Of a stretch of 64,000 nt of DNA, positions 24,139 through 33,485 are shown piece by piece. The notes under the pieces are model-generated. The model was not told where the DNA came from. It searched no databases and worked only from the letters and a program-made list of their open reading frames with translations. How positions within the stretch are numbered: the stretch's first letter is position 1; each line of letters opens with the position of its first letter. The translations under genes were made by a program, and so were the position numbers. The stretch covers positions 26,584,923 through 26,648,922 of the forward strand of contig CP099847.1 of assembly GCA_030062745.1 (NCBI GenBank). Direction: 5' to 3'. This DNA is from Capitulum mitella. Lineage: Eukaryota > Arthropoda > Thecostraca > Pollicipedomorpha > Pollicipedidae.

Positions 24139-24952
24139 CTGCGGCAACCGAAAACAGCACCACTTTTACATCCGTGTTTCTTAGTGGCAAACTGCCGGTA
24201 CGCAAACGGCACAGTTTGGTGCGATTATTGTTTGGAAAGACGGACGGGTAGCTGGGCGATCATTTGCGATGGATCCAGGTCGAAACGGGAGTGCGGCTTG
24301 TACATGAAGCGCAAAGTGCCTAAGAATAACACTCGTTCTTCATTACCCAAGAAGTATTATCGCTGTGATGCTAAAAACTGGCGGACAGGAGCACGTGATG
24401 CGTGCCATTTGGCACCTGTGGGTATGTTGTTTGTCAATAGCTTCAGCCTGGTGTGTGTGAGACGCACGTGTTAAGGTGAACTCATTTGCCGTTTAGACGT
24501 TTAGTTTGGAAATCGTTGATGCTGGAGGTACCAAACTTTTTGGTGTGCTGCAAAGTCGCAAACGCCACCAAGGACAAGCCTCATCGAAGGCATCAGTGGC
24601 AAGATGTGAACATGGGACTTGTTGGACTTGTGATCCTCCGTTTGCGGGAAGGTGCACGATTCATTTCCACCTGCATGAGGACAGCAGGTATAGTTTCATA
24701 GGAGGTAATGCTAGTACTGAACGGGTGCACGGGTTTGGATGTGATACACAGCTCCGATTTTGAACTCAACGAATCGTGCAACGCGTTGGTAAGTCTCTAG
24801 GTTTATTTTTTACACCCAAGACAAAATGAATCTGGCAAAACTGCCTGGAACGTGCAGTTATCAAAGGGCAATAACCGTGAGTGTTAAACAGCTTTCCCCA
24901 AACGAGTGACGCATGTGCAAGTGCATACAACCTGTATACACACATTACGTAC
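24139..24952 (-). other. Inferred intron 1 of UGT copy A (814 nt)
   Basis: Bounded by a GTACGT donor directly after ATG and a pyrimidine-rich ...gccgcag acceptor. The matching interval in copy B is 810 nt (31122-31931). An antisense Cys-rich frame in both copies (about 24170-24474 here) is open over roughly 80 codons but is not recognised. Confidence 0.6.
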
Positions 24953-25060
24953 CATGTTTCCAACGCAACACGACGCCACGCAGCACCCACCCGCGCCCGT
25001 CGGCTGCCACAATACTGCGCCAGGCCTTGAGCTGGCGACGTACGGCTGCGCATGCGCACT
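24953..25060 (-). promoter_or_regulatory. UGT copy A promoter and first exon ending in the start codon
   Basis: On the minus strand a TGCGCATGCGCA palindrome (25047-25058, matching the NRF-1 consensus) lies 92 bp upstream of GGAAACATG, the last bases before a GTACGT donor. AAAC-ATG followed by G after splicing is a good arthropod start context. Splicing in phase 0 gives M-AFLGRC..., a textbook signal peptide. The module recurs at 31016-31121 and 60884-60990 with the same spacing. The transcription start itself is not determined. Confidence 0.6.
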
Positions 25061-25429
25061 GCGAACGTAAATACCCTTGTCAGGGACAGTCAGCATATTT
25101 TCGCATCGCCGGCAAGCCCGGCAGGGGCCCAGCAGGCCAGGGGCGGCGGAAAAGGGGAGAAGGGCAGGAGGGGCGGTGCCCCCCCAGCCTGACGGCTAAG
25201 GGGCAAAACCATGTTTTTGCCCCCCCCCCGAAATTTCGGTCACTACGCCAAGCAAAATCGTAAAAAAATCAACCTTCTGCTATTAAAAGAGGAAAAAACT
25301 GTTGGAGCATCGGTGACAGACGATAACAGTTTTCGCGAAATTTAATACAAATCCGAAGGTTTTTCGGATATAATAGTCATTCAGTGTGATGGGATTCGGC
25401 GTCCACAGCAAGACGCTGTTCTCGTTTTT

Positions 25430-25525
25430 TTTTTTTGCTGGGGTAGGGCTTTTTGACCTCCTGAAGAGCCATGAGCCTCTAGGCGCTCTCACCCCATGGG
25501 GTCAAAAAGCCCTCTCAGCAAAAAA
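25430..25525. repeat. Imperfect hairpin, about 26-bp arms with 40-nt loop
   Basis: TTTTTTGCTG plus AGGGCTTTTTGACC on the left is mirrored by GGTCAAAAAGCCCT plus CAGCAAAAAA on the right, with a small internal mismatch/indel. It lies just inside the inner edge of the left UGT arm. The loop word CCTCTAGGCG-CTCACC recurs at about 35694. Confidence 0.75.
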
Positions 25526-26589
25526 CAACAACAAAAGAAAACAACAATTCTGTTATCTCTTTGGGATTGGGCTCATGAGATTTTTTTCAGTTTGATCCGA
25601 AGCCCATTTTTTGCTGCGGCATGAAGCGACATTTGCACCACAGGCCAAAGGGTAGGCAGGAGGCGGGAAGACATGTTCCATTCCCCCGACAATTACACCC
25701 GTGTCTCGCGCAAATATATGTGGTCTTGGTATTGTGTTACATGAGGCACTTTAGCATGACTGAAATCGGCCTTGATATCAGGTTGAAGTGGGATGAAAAC
25801 ACCAAGTCTTGACGTATTGAGTCTTGCGTCTTGAGTCTATGTCTTCAGTCTTCAATCTTGAGTCACAGGGTCCGGGCCTGCTGCAGGGACGGCGGATTGC
25901 ATTTTCGGCTGGGGACGGCCGACTTCATGTGGTTACCTTTTCCCCCCACCCCGAAAAAATAACTGAATTTCAGTGTTATGGCCCAGTTTTTGTTAAGTAA
26001 ACTAACTTTTCTCCAGATTTTAGCGCTAGTGTACACTTGTGTTCTCCAAAATGCAAAAAAAAGTTTTCTAAAATAAAAAGTGGATTTTTTTATTCAGGTC
26101 TGTACCCAATGACATTTTTCAGGTCTTTGCCCTTGGGCATTCATGGCGAATGATGCAAACTTCTGTCGCTTATGTTGTTTGCGTTTGCATCACGAGTTCA
26201 GCATTATTATAAAGTATATCTGTGAACGGTTGAAAGACAGTTTCCTCTCACAACATTAAATTATAACTCGAAGCTCAGTATCAAAGCTCTTACAGACTGT
26301 CACACGAGATTATCTCAAGCACTTGCCAAAGCAGCTTTGGCTGCCCCCACACACACATAATGTAATGTCACCGTCACCAAACCTCTGACGCGCGGGGCCA
26401 CCATTTTTTTTGCCCCTGAGATATGAAAAATTGTATAATTTTGCTTTGTATCATATAAGATAACCGAAACAATTCAAACGCGTCACCTTGTTTGAGCAAA
26501 TTTTGCGCTTTGTTCCCAAACAAAATAGCCGAAATGTGACAAACATGGCGAGATTTTAGGCGGTTCCGTCCCTTCCTCCATTTGAAAAG
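25526..26589. other. No gene seen; AT-rich spacer
   Basis: Includes a CTTGAGTC/TCTTGAGT-type mini-repeat at about 25805-25865. No coding signal. Confidence 0.4.
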
Positions 26590-26848
26590 TCGTGTCTGTA
26601 TCTGGTCCAGGAGCCCGTCTATCCCCTATCCCGTAGCTTCTGGGGATTTTTTTCAACTTAATTCAGGTTTCCTCTTCCAGTTACAGGGGCACTTTTGGTG
26701 GTCTCGGTCTGCCGTGTCAGGACCCTCTAGTGGTCTCAGGTTCCTTTTACAGTTGCACATGTCCCGTGGGGCGTCTCAGGCGCTCCTTTGGCGGTTTCAG
26801 GGGCACCTCGGACAGTCTCAGAGGCCCATCTGGCAGTTTCAGGGACGT
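26590..26848. repeat. Degenerate minisatellite, left part (about 30-35 bp, GG-AGTTTCAGGGGCAC type)
   Basis: Imperfect units built on TCTCAGGGGCCCCTCTGGCAG-like sequence. The same array resumes at 28111 after the TTAA element, so it was split by the insertion. Confidence 0.7.
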
Positions 26849-28110
26849 TTAACCCTATTCCCGGCAGGGGGGGGGCGGAATCCGCCCCCCTTTTTTTGCT
26901 TGCTAATTCCAGGCTTTTTAATGCAGCTTCACGAACCTTGGTGAATTTTCCTAGCTATCCTTTCTACGTGCTGTGACAAAATTTCAAAATTCTATTTTGC
27001 TCAGGGGCGGAGCCAGGCAACGTTTCTGGGAGGCACCTCATGCCATTTTTGGCCATGTTGAGGGTAAAAGGAAAATGTCTGCCAAAAACAGAGTTTTGAA
27101 GATAGAACTTAAAACTTAAGATGGATGTATAGCTAAATAGTTGGGCAATGTGCAGATGTAATGTTGTTTATCCGAGGTCATTTTACAAGGTCAGGTCAAG
27201 GTCAAAAGTCAAAATTAGTTTTTCACTATAATTTCGGCGCCGTTTTTTCAAATGCCAAAACCGAAATATATATGACGTAGAACGGTGCCCTCTACTTGAG
27301 TACCAAGTTTCAGCTTGATATCAGGTCAGGTCACGGAGCTATGACCTAAAATGTCAGTGCGCGTACCCTATATCGCAATAGCCATAAAATGAAATTTTTG
27401 AAATAGAGTGAATTTAAATAATTGAAAACAGATACTTACATACTTGAAATAGATAGATTGATACTTGAAAACAGATAGATATTTACAGATTATATTAAAT
27501 GCACACGAGATCATTCCAAGTGACCCCAAGGTCACTGGGGGTCATTTAAGGTCAAAGGTCACAAGTTGATCTGAGAAACGTGTGACCATGACAGTTCCCC
27601 CTTTTTCATGTCCCTGGCTCCGCCTATGCTAACATTATACAAACATTGTAATGCGATTTGTACTTTCTTTAGTATAACATGACTAGCAGAAGCCAAAAAA
27701 GGGTGTTTGCCTCTTTTGTTCATCCAGTTCTTAGAAAACTAATCCTCCTATTTTTGAAACCCTGTGAACGCCTATGAATTTTCTCAAAATTTCAGATTTG
27801 CGGAACCATGGTAAAAGTCCTATCCATAATCTCTCGATTCATGCCAGTTTGATCGAAATCGGTCCATAAACGACGGAGTTATAAGAAGTCCAAAAGTACC
27901 CCCCATTTTGACATTTTTGCCCCCCTGTAGCCACAGATTTAAAAATTTTAATTTTTTTTTTATAAAATGTAGCTCACGTCACGGCAAATCGATTGCCGTT
28001 TGTTGCGATGAAATCGGACGAGTAGTTCTCAAGATCTCAGGGGGGCCGAATCCGCCCCTCCCCCTGCCGGGAATCGACCATACCGTGGAGCCCTCCGGGA
28101 ATAGGGTTAA
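26849..28110. mobile_element. piggyBac-like non-autonomous element, 1,254 bp, TTAA duplication
   Basis: TTAA at 26849-26852 is followed by CCCTATTCCCGGCAGGG, and the right end reads CCGGGAATAGGG followed by TTAA at 28107-28110. Imperfect inverted termini extend about 40 bp (GGGGGCGGA-TCCGCCCC), with an insertion of about 25 bp in the right one. TTAA duplications with CCC...GGG ends are characteristic of the piggyBac superfamily. No transposase frame is present. A second element (about 27000-27640) appears nested inside. Confidence 0.75.
27000..27640. mobile_element. Nested MITE with GGCGGAGCCAGG termini and nuclear-receptor half-sites
   Basis: AGGGGCGGAGCCAGG on the left and CCTGGCTCCGCCTA on the right are inverted. 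No convincing target-site duplication was found. The interior holds many AGGTCA half-sites: an AGGTCAAGGTCA direct repeat near 27190-27205 and a perfect DR1, AGGTCA-A-AGGTCA, at 27549-27561. Confidence 0.5.
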
Positions 28111-29720
28111 GCCATCTCGGGTTACCTCCTGACGTCTCTGTTACGTTTTGCATTCTAAGGAGCCCCTCATGCACTTAAAAAAGGCCTTCTATAAGTCTCC
28201 TCTCTGCTATGACAGAGACGCCTCTGGCAATCCTCTAGGTCCTTCGGCCGTTTCAAGAACAGTCAGGACATCTCAAGGTCTAGTAGTTTCAAGGGCCATT
28301 CTGGTCGTCTCAGGAGCCCCTGTTGTTAGAGGCTTCTAGTTAGCAGTCTCAAAACTCCCTCTCTACTAATCTCAGTGGACCCCCTGTGTTCCAGGGTACC
28401 CCTCTTGTCGGCTCTGGGAAACATTTTTGCCACCTCAGGGACCCTCAGGCAGTTACAAAAGGTCTTTTGACAGTTTCAAGGCCCCTGGGCAGTGTCATAG
28501 GCCCTCTGAACGTCTCTGGTGGTCCCTCTCTGGTGGTGGCTGCATCAGGGGTCTTCTGTTACATGAGGCATACCTGACAGTCTCTTAGGGCCCCTCTAAC
28601 CCTAACAACTCTAGTCCTTTTTTTGACATTTCAGGGGCCTCACTGGCAGTCTCGGAGGGATCCTGCCCGTGCCAGGAGCCCGCTTATTACGCCCGGGGAC
28701 ACTCTGGCCGTCCAGCGCCCCCATAAAACCCAAATACCGTCTTAGAGGCCCTCTTATCCTCTTTGCCTCGCAGGGGCACAGCGACCTTTTCTGCGGTCTC
28801 AGGGATCATCTGCGGCCTACGGGCCCATCTTGCCGCCTCAGAAGCCACCTGACCTTTCCGGGGGCCCCTGGCAGCATCAAGAACCCCTCAAGGTTTCAAA
28901 AAGGCCAGTGTAGCCCATTGGTGGCTCCTTTCGAGGTTGAGAAGGTCGCCGACAAATCTTCGTTCAGGGAACCCCTCTGGCTAGCCAGGGTCTCCTTATG
29001 CCGTGCTACGCACCCTCCTAAGTTCATTCCGTCGCAGGTGCCTCTCTGGCAGTTTTAACGGTCTCATGGGTCCTATGCCGTGTTGGGGCCCCTTGCGGCC
29101 CCAGGGGCCCTCGAAGAGTCTCAAGGGCCCTTTTTTCTATCTTAGGGGCCATCTTACCGTGTCAGAGTCTCATTAACCCTCCCGGAGGCCCTCTGATTAC
29201 ATCAAGAACTTTCCGCTTTTCACTCACAGGACCCCCTACGGATGCAGTCCTCATCTTGGCCGTCTCAGGTGCCCTATATGAGCCACCTGGCGGTCTCAGG
29301 GACACTCTACCGTGTTGGGGCCCTGTTGTGGTCTCAGGGGCTCTTAGGGGACCTGCAGGGACCCTCTATGTGTCTCAGAGGTTATCTAACCCTCCAGGAG
29401 GCCTACCTGACTGCATCAAGAGCCTGTCAGTTTCTCATGGAGACCCCGTGAAGCGCATACGGAGCCCTTTTTAAGTCTGACAGAGGCCCCTTATCAGTCC
29501 TCAGGGAAGAGGGGGCGACCGCCCCAACTGCTCCTCCTTTGGATCTGCGCGTGGTCCTCGTAATCAGTGGCCCCCATGTGGTTAAAATTACTGTCGGTTT
29601 GTAAAGAGTCTCCGCTGAAGTGTAGAGGGGGACCCTGCTCGCCTGTAAAAACGTTCCTGCCGACCTGGCGGGTGCCTCTTACAGATCGGTAGGGACATCT
29701 TTAGAGGAAAGCAGGGGCCC
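28111..29720. repeat. Degenerate minisatellite, right part (about 30-35 bp units)
   Basis: About 1.6 kb of highly degenerate units of the CTCAGGGGCCC-CTGGCAGT type, with recurring words TCTCAGGGGC, GGCCCTCT, GGCAGT. Many short frames exist but none is conserved. This is the bulk of the spacer between the two UGT promoters. Confidence 0.75.
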
Positions 29721-30149
29721 CTGAATGATCTGTAAGCCTTCTTAACTCTTAAAATATCCAGCTTGCTTTAATTGTCTGTTTTGGACATCGTAAGACGTCC
29801 TGCGGGCGCCTCACGTTATCCAAAGAACTGGGACCTTCGGCTCCAGGGGGACCCGTTTGGCCTCCGGAAGATTTACACGGATTTACATTTATTTTTAAAA
29901 TTTACATGGACAGGCTTTTTTCGCGAAAATAAGGGAACGCTAAAATTAGTTCCCGTCAATTTCCTGCTGCGTACGGGTGCGGCGCACGCCGACAGCCGGC
30001 CCGCAAATTGCCGTGTCTTTAACTCAACATTTCGGGGTACATATTGAACAAATCCGAGAAATTAGATGTGTATCGGCATTTGCGGACCTTTACTTGTGCC
30101 CTGGTGCCTTTACCGATGCGTTATTAGTCACCGCCCTTGAGATTCAGGC

Positions 30150-30385
30150 CGTTTCTCGGTCTCATGCAGTCGGCTATGAGAAAACATATATAGGACGTAA
30201 ATTGCTTACGTATTATCTTAAACTAAAGATGAGACCAGTTTCGAGCTCTACTTGTCACAAGCTTTCCAAAGGTGTACTTAGTTTTGTCCTGCGGCCAACC
30301 GTTCGTGAGTTAGAGGGAGGGGCGGCCAACTGCCCCCCCCCCCAATCGAGCGTAATCGTGGCCGACCGACGGTCGTGCACGGGTT
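30150..30385 (+). repeat. Interspersed repeat E, copy 1
   Basis: Runs from GTTTCTCGGTCTCATGCAGT to the C-rich tract near 30340. Related copies lie at 36500-36720 (inverse), 38610-38745 (inverse) and 49425-49640 (same orientation). Shared landmarks are TCGGCTATGAGAAAAC, AGTTTCGAGCT, CACAAGCTTT and GTTAGAG followed by a G/C-rich tract. Confidence 0.7.
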
Positions 30386-31015
30386 AACAATCACTACAAT
30401 GCCCAACACCAGTACGCATGGTAAACAAAAAAGAAGCTCAACATACATCAAGCTGAGTGACGCTAAAAACACATAGAGCTGACATATAATAAAAATGGTA
30501 TAGTTTTCTCCATAGGGCTTACGCCAAATTTCCAAAAAGTGGGGCCATGGCTCCTCCCTACCCATTCCCCTTTTCCTACGCCCATGTATTATTGTCCAAA
30601 AAAACGGTTACGTTTCTCCCTATTAACGTCACGTTGGGTACAAAAGGCTGCCGCTTGCACTTGTACTGATTACTCCTGAAATGATCGCCAGAATCGTCGC
30701 GTCTTTTAGTGGGCGCCGAGTGCCATCAAATTCAATGACTACCGTACCTGAAAACTTCGGATTTGTACTAAAATTCGCGAGAACTGTTATCGTCTGTCGC
30801 CGATGCTCCAACAGTTTTTTCTTTTTTAACATAAGGTTGATTTTCACGATTTTGCTTAGTGTAGTGACTCATATTTCTGGGGGGGGGGGGGCGACCGCCC
30901 CTCCGGCCACCCCCTTTCCCGCCGTCGTTGGCCTGCTTGGCCCATGCCGGGCTTGCCGTCGATGTGAAAATATGCTGACCGCTCGTGACAAGACAAGAGC
31001 CCGCGGCGTTCCCAG

Positions 31016-31121
31016 TGCGCATGCGTAGCCGTACGTCCCCAGCTCGGGGCCTGGCGCAGTATCGTGGCAGCCGACGGGCGCGGGCGGGTGCTGCGTGGTG
31101 TCGTGTTGCGTTGGAAACATG
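31016..31121 (+). promoter_or_regulatory. UGT copy B promoter and first exon ending in the start codon
   Basis: TGCGCATGCGTA (31016-31027) is a one-base-changed version of the NRF-1-type palindrome of copy A. GGAAACATG ends at 31121 and is followed directly by the GTACGT donor. The spacing from palindrome to ATG equals that of copy A and of the orphan module at 60884-60990. Phase-0 joining to 31932 gives an M-AFLGRC signal peptide. Confidence 0.6.
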
Positions 31122-31931
31122 GTACGTAATGTTTGTATACAGGTGTATGTACTTGCACATGCGCCACTCGTTTGGGAAAGCTCTTTAACACGCACGGTTA
31201 TTGCCCTTTGATAACTGCACGTTCCATGCAGTATGCCAGATTCATTTTGTCTTGGGTGTAAAAAATAAACCTAGAGGCGTACCAACGCGTTGCACGATTC
31301 GGTAGGTTCGAAGTCGGAACTGTGTATCACACGCAAATCCGTGCACCCGTTCAGTTCTAGCATTACCTCCTATGGAACTATACCTGCAGTACTCATGCAG
31401 GTAGAAATGAATCGTGCACCTTCCCGCCAACAAAGGATCACGAGTCCAACAAGTTCCACGTTCACATCTTGCCACTGATGCCTTCAATAAGGCTTGTCCT
31501 TGGTGGCGTTTGCGACTTTGCAGCACACCAAAAAGTTTGGTGCCTCCAGCATCAACGATTTCCAAACCAGACGTCTAAATGGCAAATGGGTTCACCTCGA
31601 CACGTGCGTCCCACACACACCAGGCTGAAGCTATTGACTTATAACATACCCACAGGTGCCAAATGGCACGCAGCACGAGCTCCTGCCCGCCAGTTTTTAG
31701 CATCACAGCGATAATACTTCTTGGGTAATGAAGAACGAGTGTCATTCTTAGGCACCTTGCACTTCATGTGCGAGCTGCACTCCCGTTTCGACCTGGATCC
31801 ATCGCAACTGATCGCCCAGCTACCCGTCCGCCTTTCCAAACAATAATCGCACCAAACTGTGCCGTTTGCGTACCGGCAGTTTGCCACTAAGAAACAGGGG
31901 TTTAAAGCGGTGCTGTTTTCGGTTGCCGCAG
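31122..31931 (+). other. Inferred intron 1 of UGT copy B (810 nt)
   Basis: GTACGT donor and ...gttgccgcag acceptor, with length almost equal to the intron of copy A. More diverged from copy A than the coding exon, as expected of an intron. It includes an antisense frame (31639-31887) also open in copy A. Confidence 0.6.
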
Positions 31932-33485
31932 GCGTTTCTGGGCCGTTGCATCACCGTGCTGACCTGCGTAGCGCTGGGCGTGGACGGCGCCCGCGTGCTG
32001 ATGCTGGCACCTACTGGAGGCAAATCCCAGAAGAACATCTTCTACGGCATCGGTACTGCCCTCAGCGAACGAGGACATGATGTCGTCTTCTTCAACGCTT
32101 TCAAGCCGTCCTCGCCGGTGAAGGGCATCAGGGAAGTGGTGCCGGACAAGTTGGCAAGCGTCTTCGCGGAGGGAAACTTCCCGAACATGTTCAAGATGAA
32201 CGAGGCTGGCATGCAAGTTGGGTTTAAACACGCTCAGGCATTGTTTTACGAGAGTCCGAGAGTAGCTCTTGCCAGCAAGGAACTCGACGACCTCATGAAG
32301 GAAAAGTTCGACATCGTCATTTTCGGCGCCTTCAGTTATCCGCTGTATTTTGTGCCATATGTGATGAAAATCCCGTTCATTTTCCTCACGCCGGTCTCCT
32401 ACTTTCCGGTACTGACCAGTCCTCTGGGATCTCCATCGCTTCCCGCTGTGCACCCCGTTCCCTTCAACTCGGGCACGGACGAGATGGGCTTCATGGAGCG
32501 GGTGACGAGCGTGCTCGGCCACGGCTTCCTGTACTTGATGATGCCCGTTGTGTACATGACCTACTGCGATCGGTTGGTCGCCGAGAAGTTCGGCGCCGGC
32601 GTGATGCCCACCTCCGGCGAGATCGAGAGGAACGCCAGCCTCGTCCTGCTGAGCAGCAACCCGATGATCGACTACCACACGCCGCTGCTGCCGAACGTGA
32701 TCCAGGTGGGCGGGCTGCACTGCGCGCAGCCGCGGCCGCTGCCGCGTCAGCTGACCGACTTCCTCGGGGACTCGGAGTTCGTGTTCTTCAGCCTGGGCTC
32801 GGTGGCGCGGCCGGCGGACATGTCACGGCAGCAGCGCGCCGCCGTGCTCGACGCCCTCGGCTCGCTGCCCTTCAAGGTGCTGCTCAAGTGGGACACGACC
32901 GATCGCTCCGCCGTGCCGGCCAACGTGCTGCCGTCCACGTGGCTGCCTCAGCAGGACCTGCTCGGCAGCGGCCGGTGTCGGCTGTTCGTGTCGCACGGCG
33001 GCTTCGCCAGCGTGCTGGAGGCGCTGTGCCACGGCGTGCCGCTCGTCGTCATCCCCGTCACCGGCGACCAACAGTTCAACGCCGCGCGCGCCGTCAAGCT
33101 GGGCGTGGCCGAGAAGCTGACCTGGGCCGAGCTGACGGCCGACACGCTGCGGTCGGCCATGGACGCCGCTCTGTCGCCCGGCCACCGGGCGGCCGCGCGG
33201 CGCCGGCGCGAGCTGCTCGACTCGCAGCCGGTGCGGCCGCGCGACCTGGCCGTCCACTGGGTGGAGCACGTGATCCGCCACGGCGGCGCGCCGCACCTCC
33301 GCTCGGTGGCCGCCGAGCTCAACGTCGTCCAATATTACGCCCTGGACGTGCTCGCCTTCCTGCTGGTCGTGCTGCTGCTGCTGCTGAAGCTGACGGCGGT
33401 CCTGGTCAGGGGCTGCTGCCGCTGCCTCTGTGGGCGGAAGGCTGAGCCTGCCCCGGCGAAGACCAAGCGGGCCAAGCGTGATTAG
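31932..33485 (+). CDS. UDP-glycosyltransferase copy B, main coding exon
   Basis: Second UGT of the divergent pair, same exon length (1,554 nt) and same domain layout as copy A: signal peptide core, UGT signature with W338 and H356, transmembrane helix at about 472-493 and short basic cytosolic tail. I count 23 residue differences from copy A, clustered at 83-206 and 374-412, while 211-371 is identical in protein and differs only by silent changes. In the signature the DHQ of copy A is DQQ here. The catalytic His position is again Gln (KSQ) and the expected Asp is replaced in FGAF. Stop TAG at 33483-33485. Both copies are intact, so neither is an obvious pseudogene. The 3' flank is lost 50 bp downstream, where LINE sequence begins at 33536, so its polyadenylation signal may come from the LINE. 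Expected location: ER membrane, lumen-facing enzyme; substrate unknown. Confidence 0.93.
   Translation, partial: AFLGRCITVLTCVALGVDGARVLMLAPTGGKSQKNIFYGIGTALSERGHDVVFFNAFKPSSPVKGIREVVPDKLASVFAEGNFPNMFKMNEAGMQVGFKHAQALFYESPRVALASKELDDLMKEKFDIVIFGAFSYPLYFVPYVMKIPFIFLTPVSYFPVLTSPLGSPSLPAVHPVPFNSGTDEMGFMERVTSVLGHGFLYLMMPVVYMTYCDRLVAEKFGAGVMPTSGEIERNASLVLLSSNPMIDYHTPLLPNVIQVGGLHCAQPRPLPRQLTDFLGDSEFVFFSLGSVARPADMSRQQRAAVLDALGSLPFKVLLKWDTTDRSAVPANVLPSTWLPQQDLLGSGRCRLFVSHGGFASVLEALCHGVPLVVIPVTGDQQFNAARAVKLGVAEKLTWAELTADTLRSAMDAALSPGHRAAARRRRELLDSQPVRPRDLAVHWVEHVIRHGGAPHLRSVAAELNVVQYYALDVLAFLLVVLLLLLKLTAVLVRGCCRCLCGRKAEPAPAKTKRAKRD

Larger units (their letters stand above)
22535..25390. repeat. Left arm of the UGT inverted duplication
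   Basis: This arm is the inverse of 30690-33535. The outer border is sharp: both arms share the sequence up to CAGTCGTAGTGTGCA, after which they diverge (22535 here, 33535 there). It contains a whole UGT unit in minus orientation: 3' flank, body exon, about 814-nt intron, first exon and promoter, and about 330 bp of upstream flank. Identity is high over the coding exon and lower over intron and upstream sequence, with indels near the C/G-rich tract at 25140-25230. Confidence 0.9.

Noticed and set aside
24139-24205. UGT start at a TTG just before the body exon (LPQAFLG or LRTGSLPL)
   Set aside because: No ATG is present and the bases just upstream of GCG form a clean splice acceptor. Non-ATG starts of this kind are not expected in an animal secretory protein.
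22534-24474. Long plus-strand frames opposite UGT copy A (237 and 374 codons), and their counterparts at 31902-33605
   Set aside because: They are antisense shadows of a GC-rich coding exon; they mirror the UGT codons and have no family signature.
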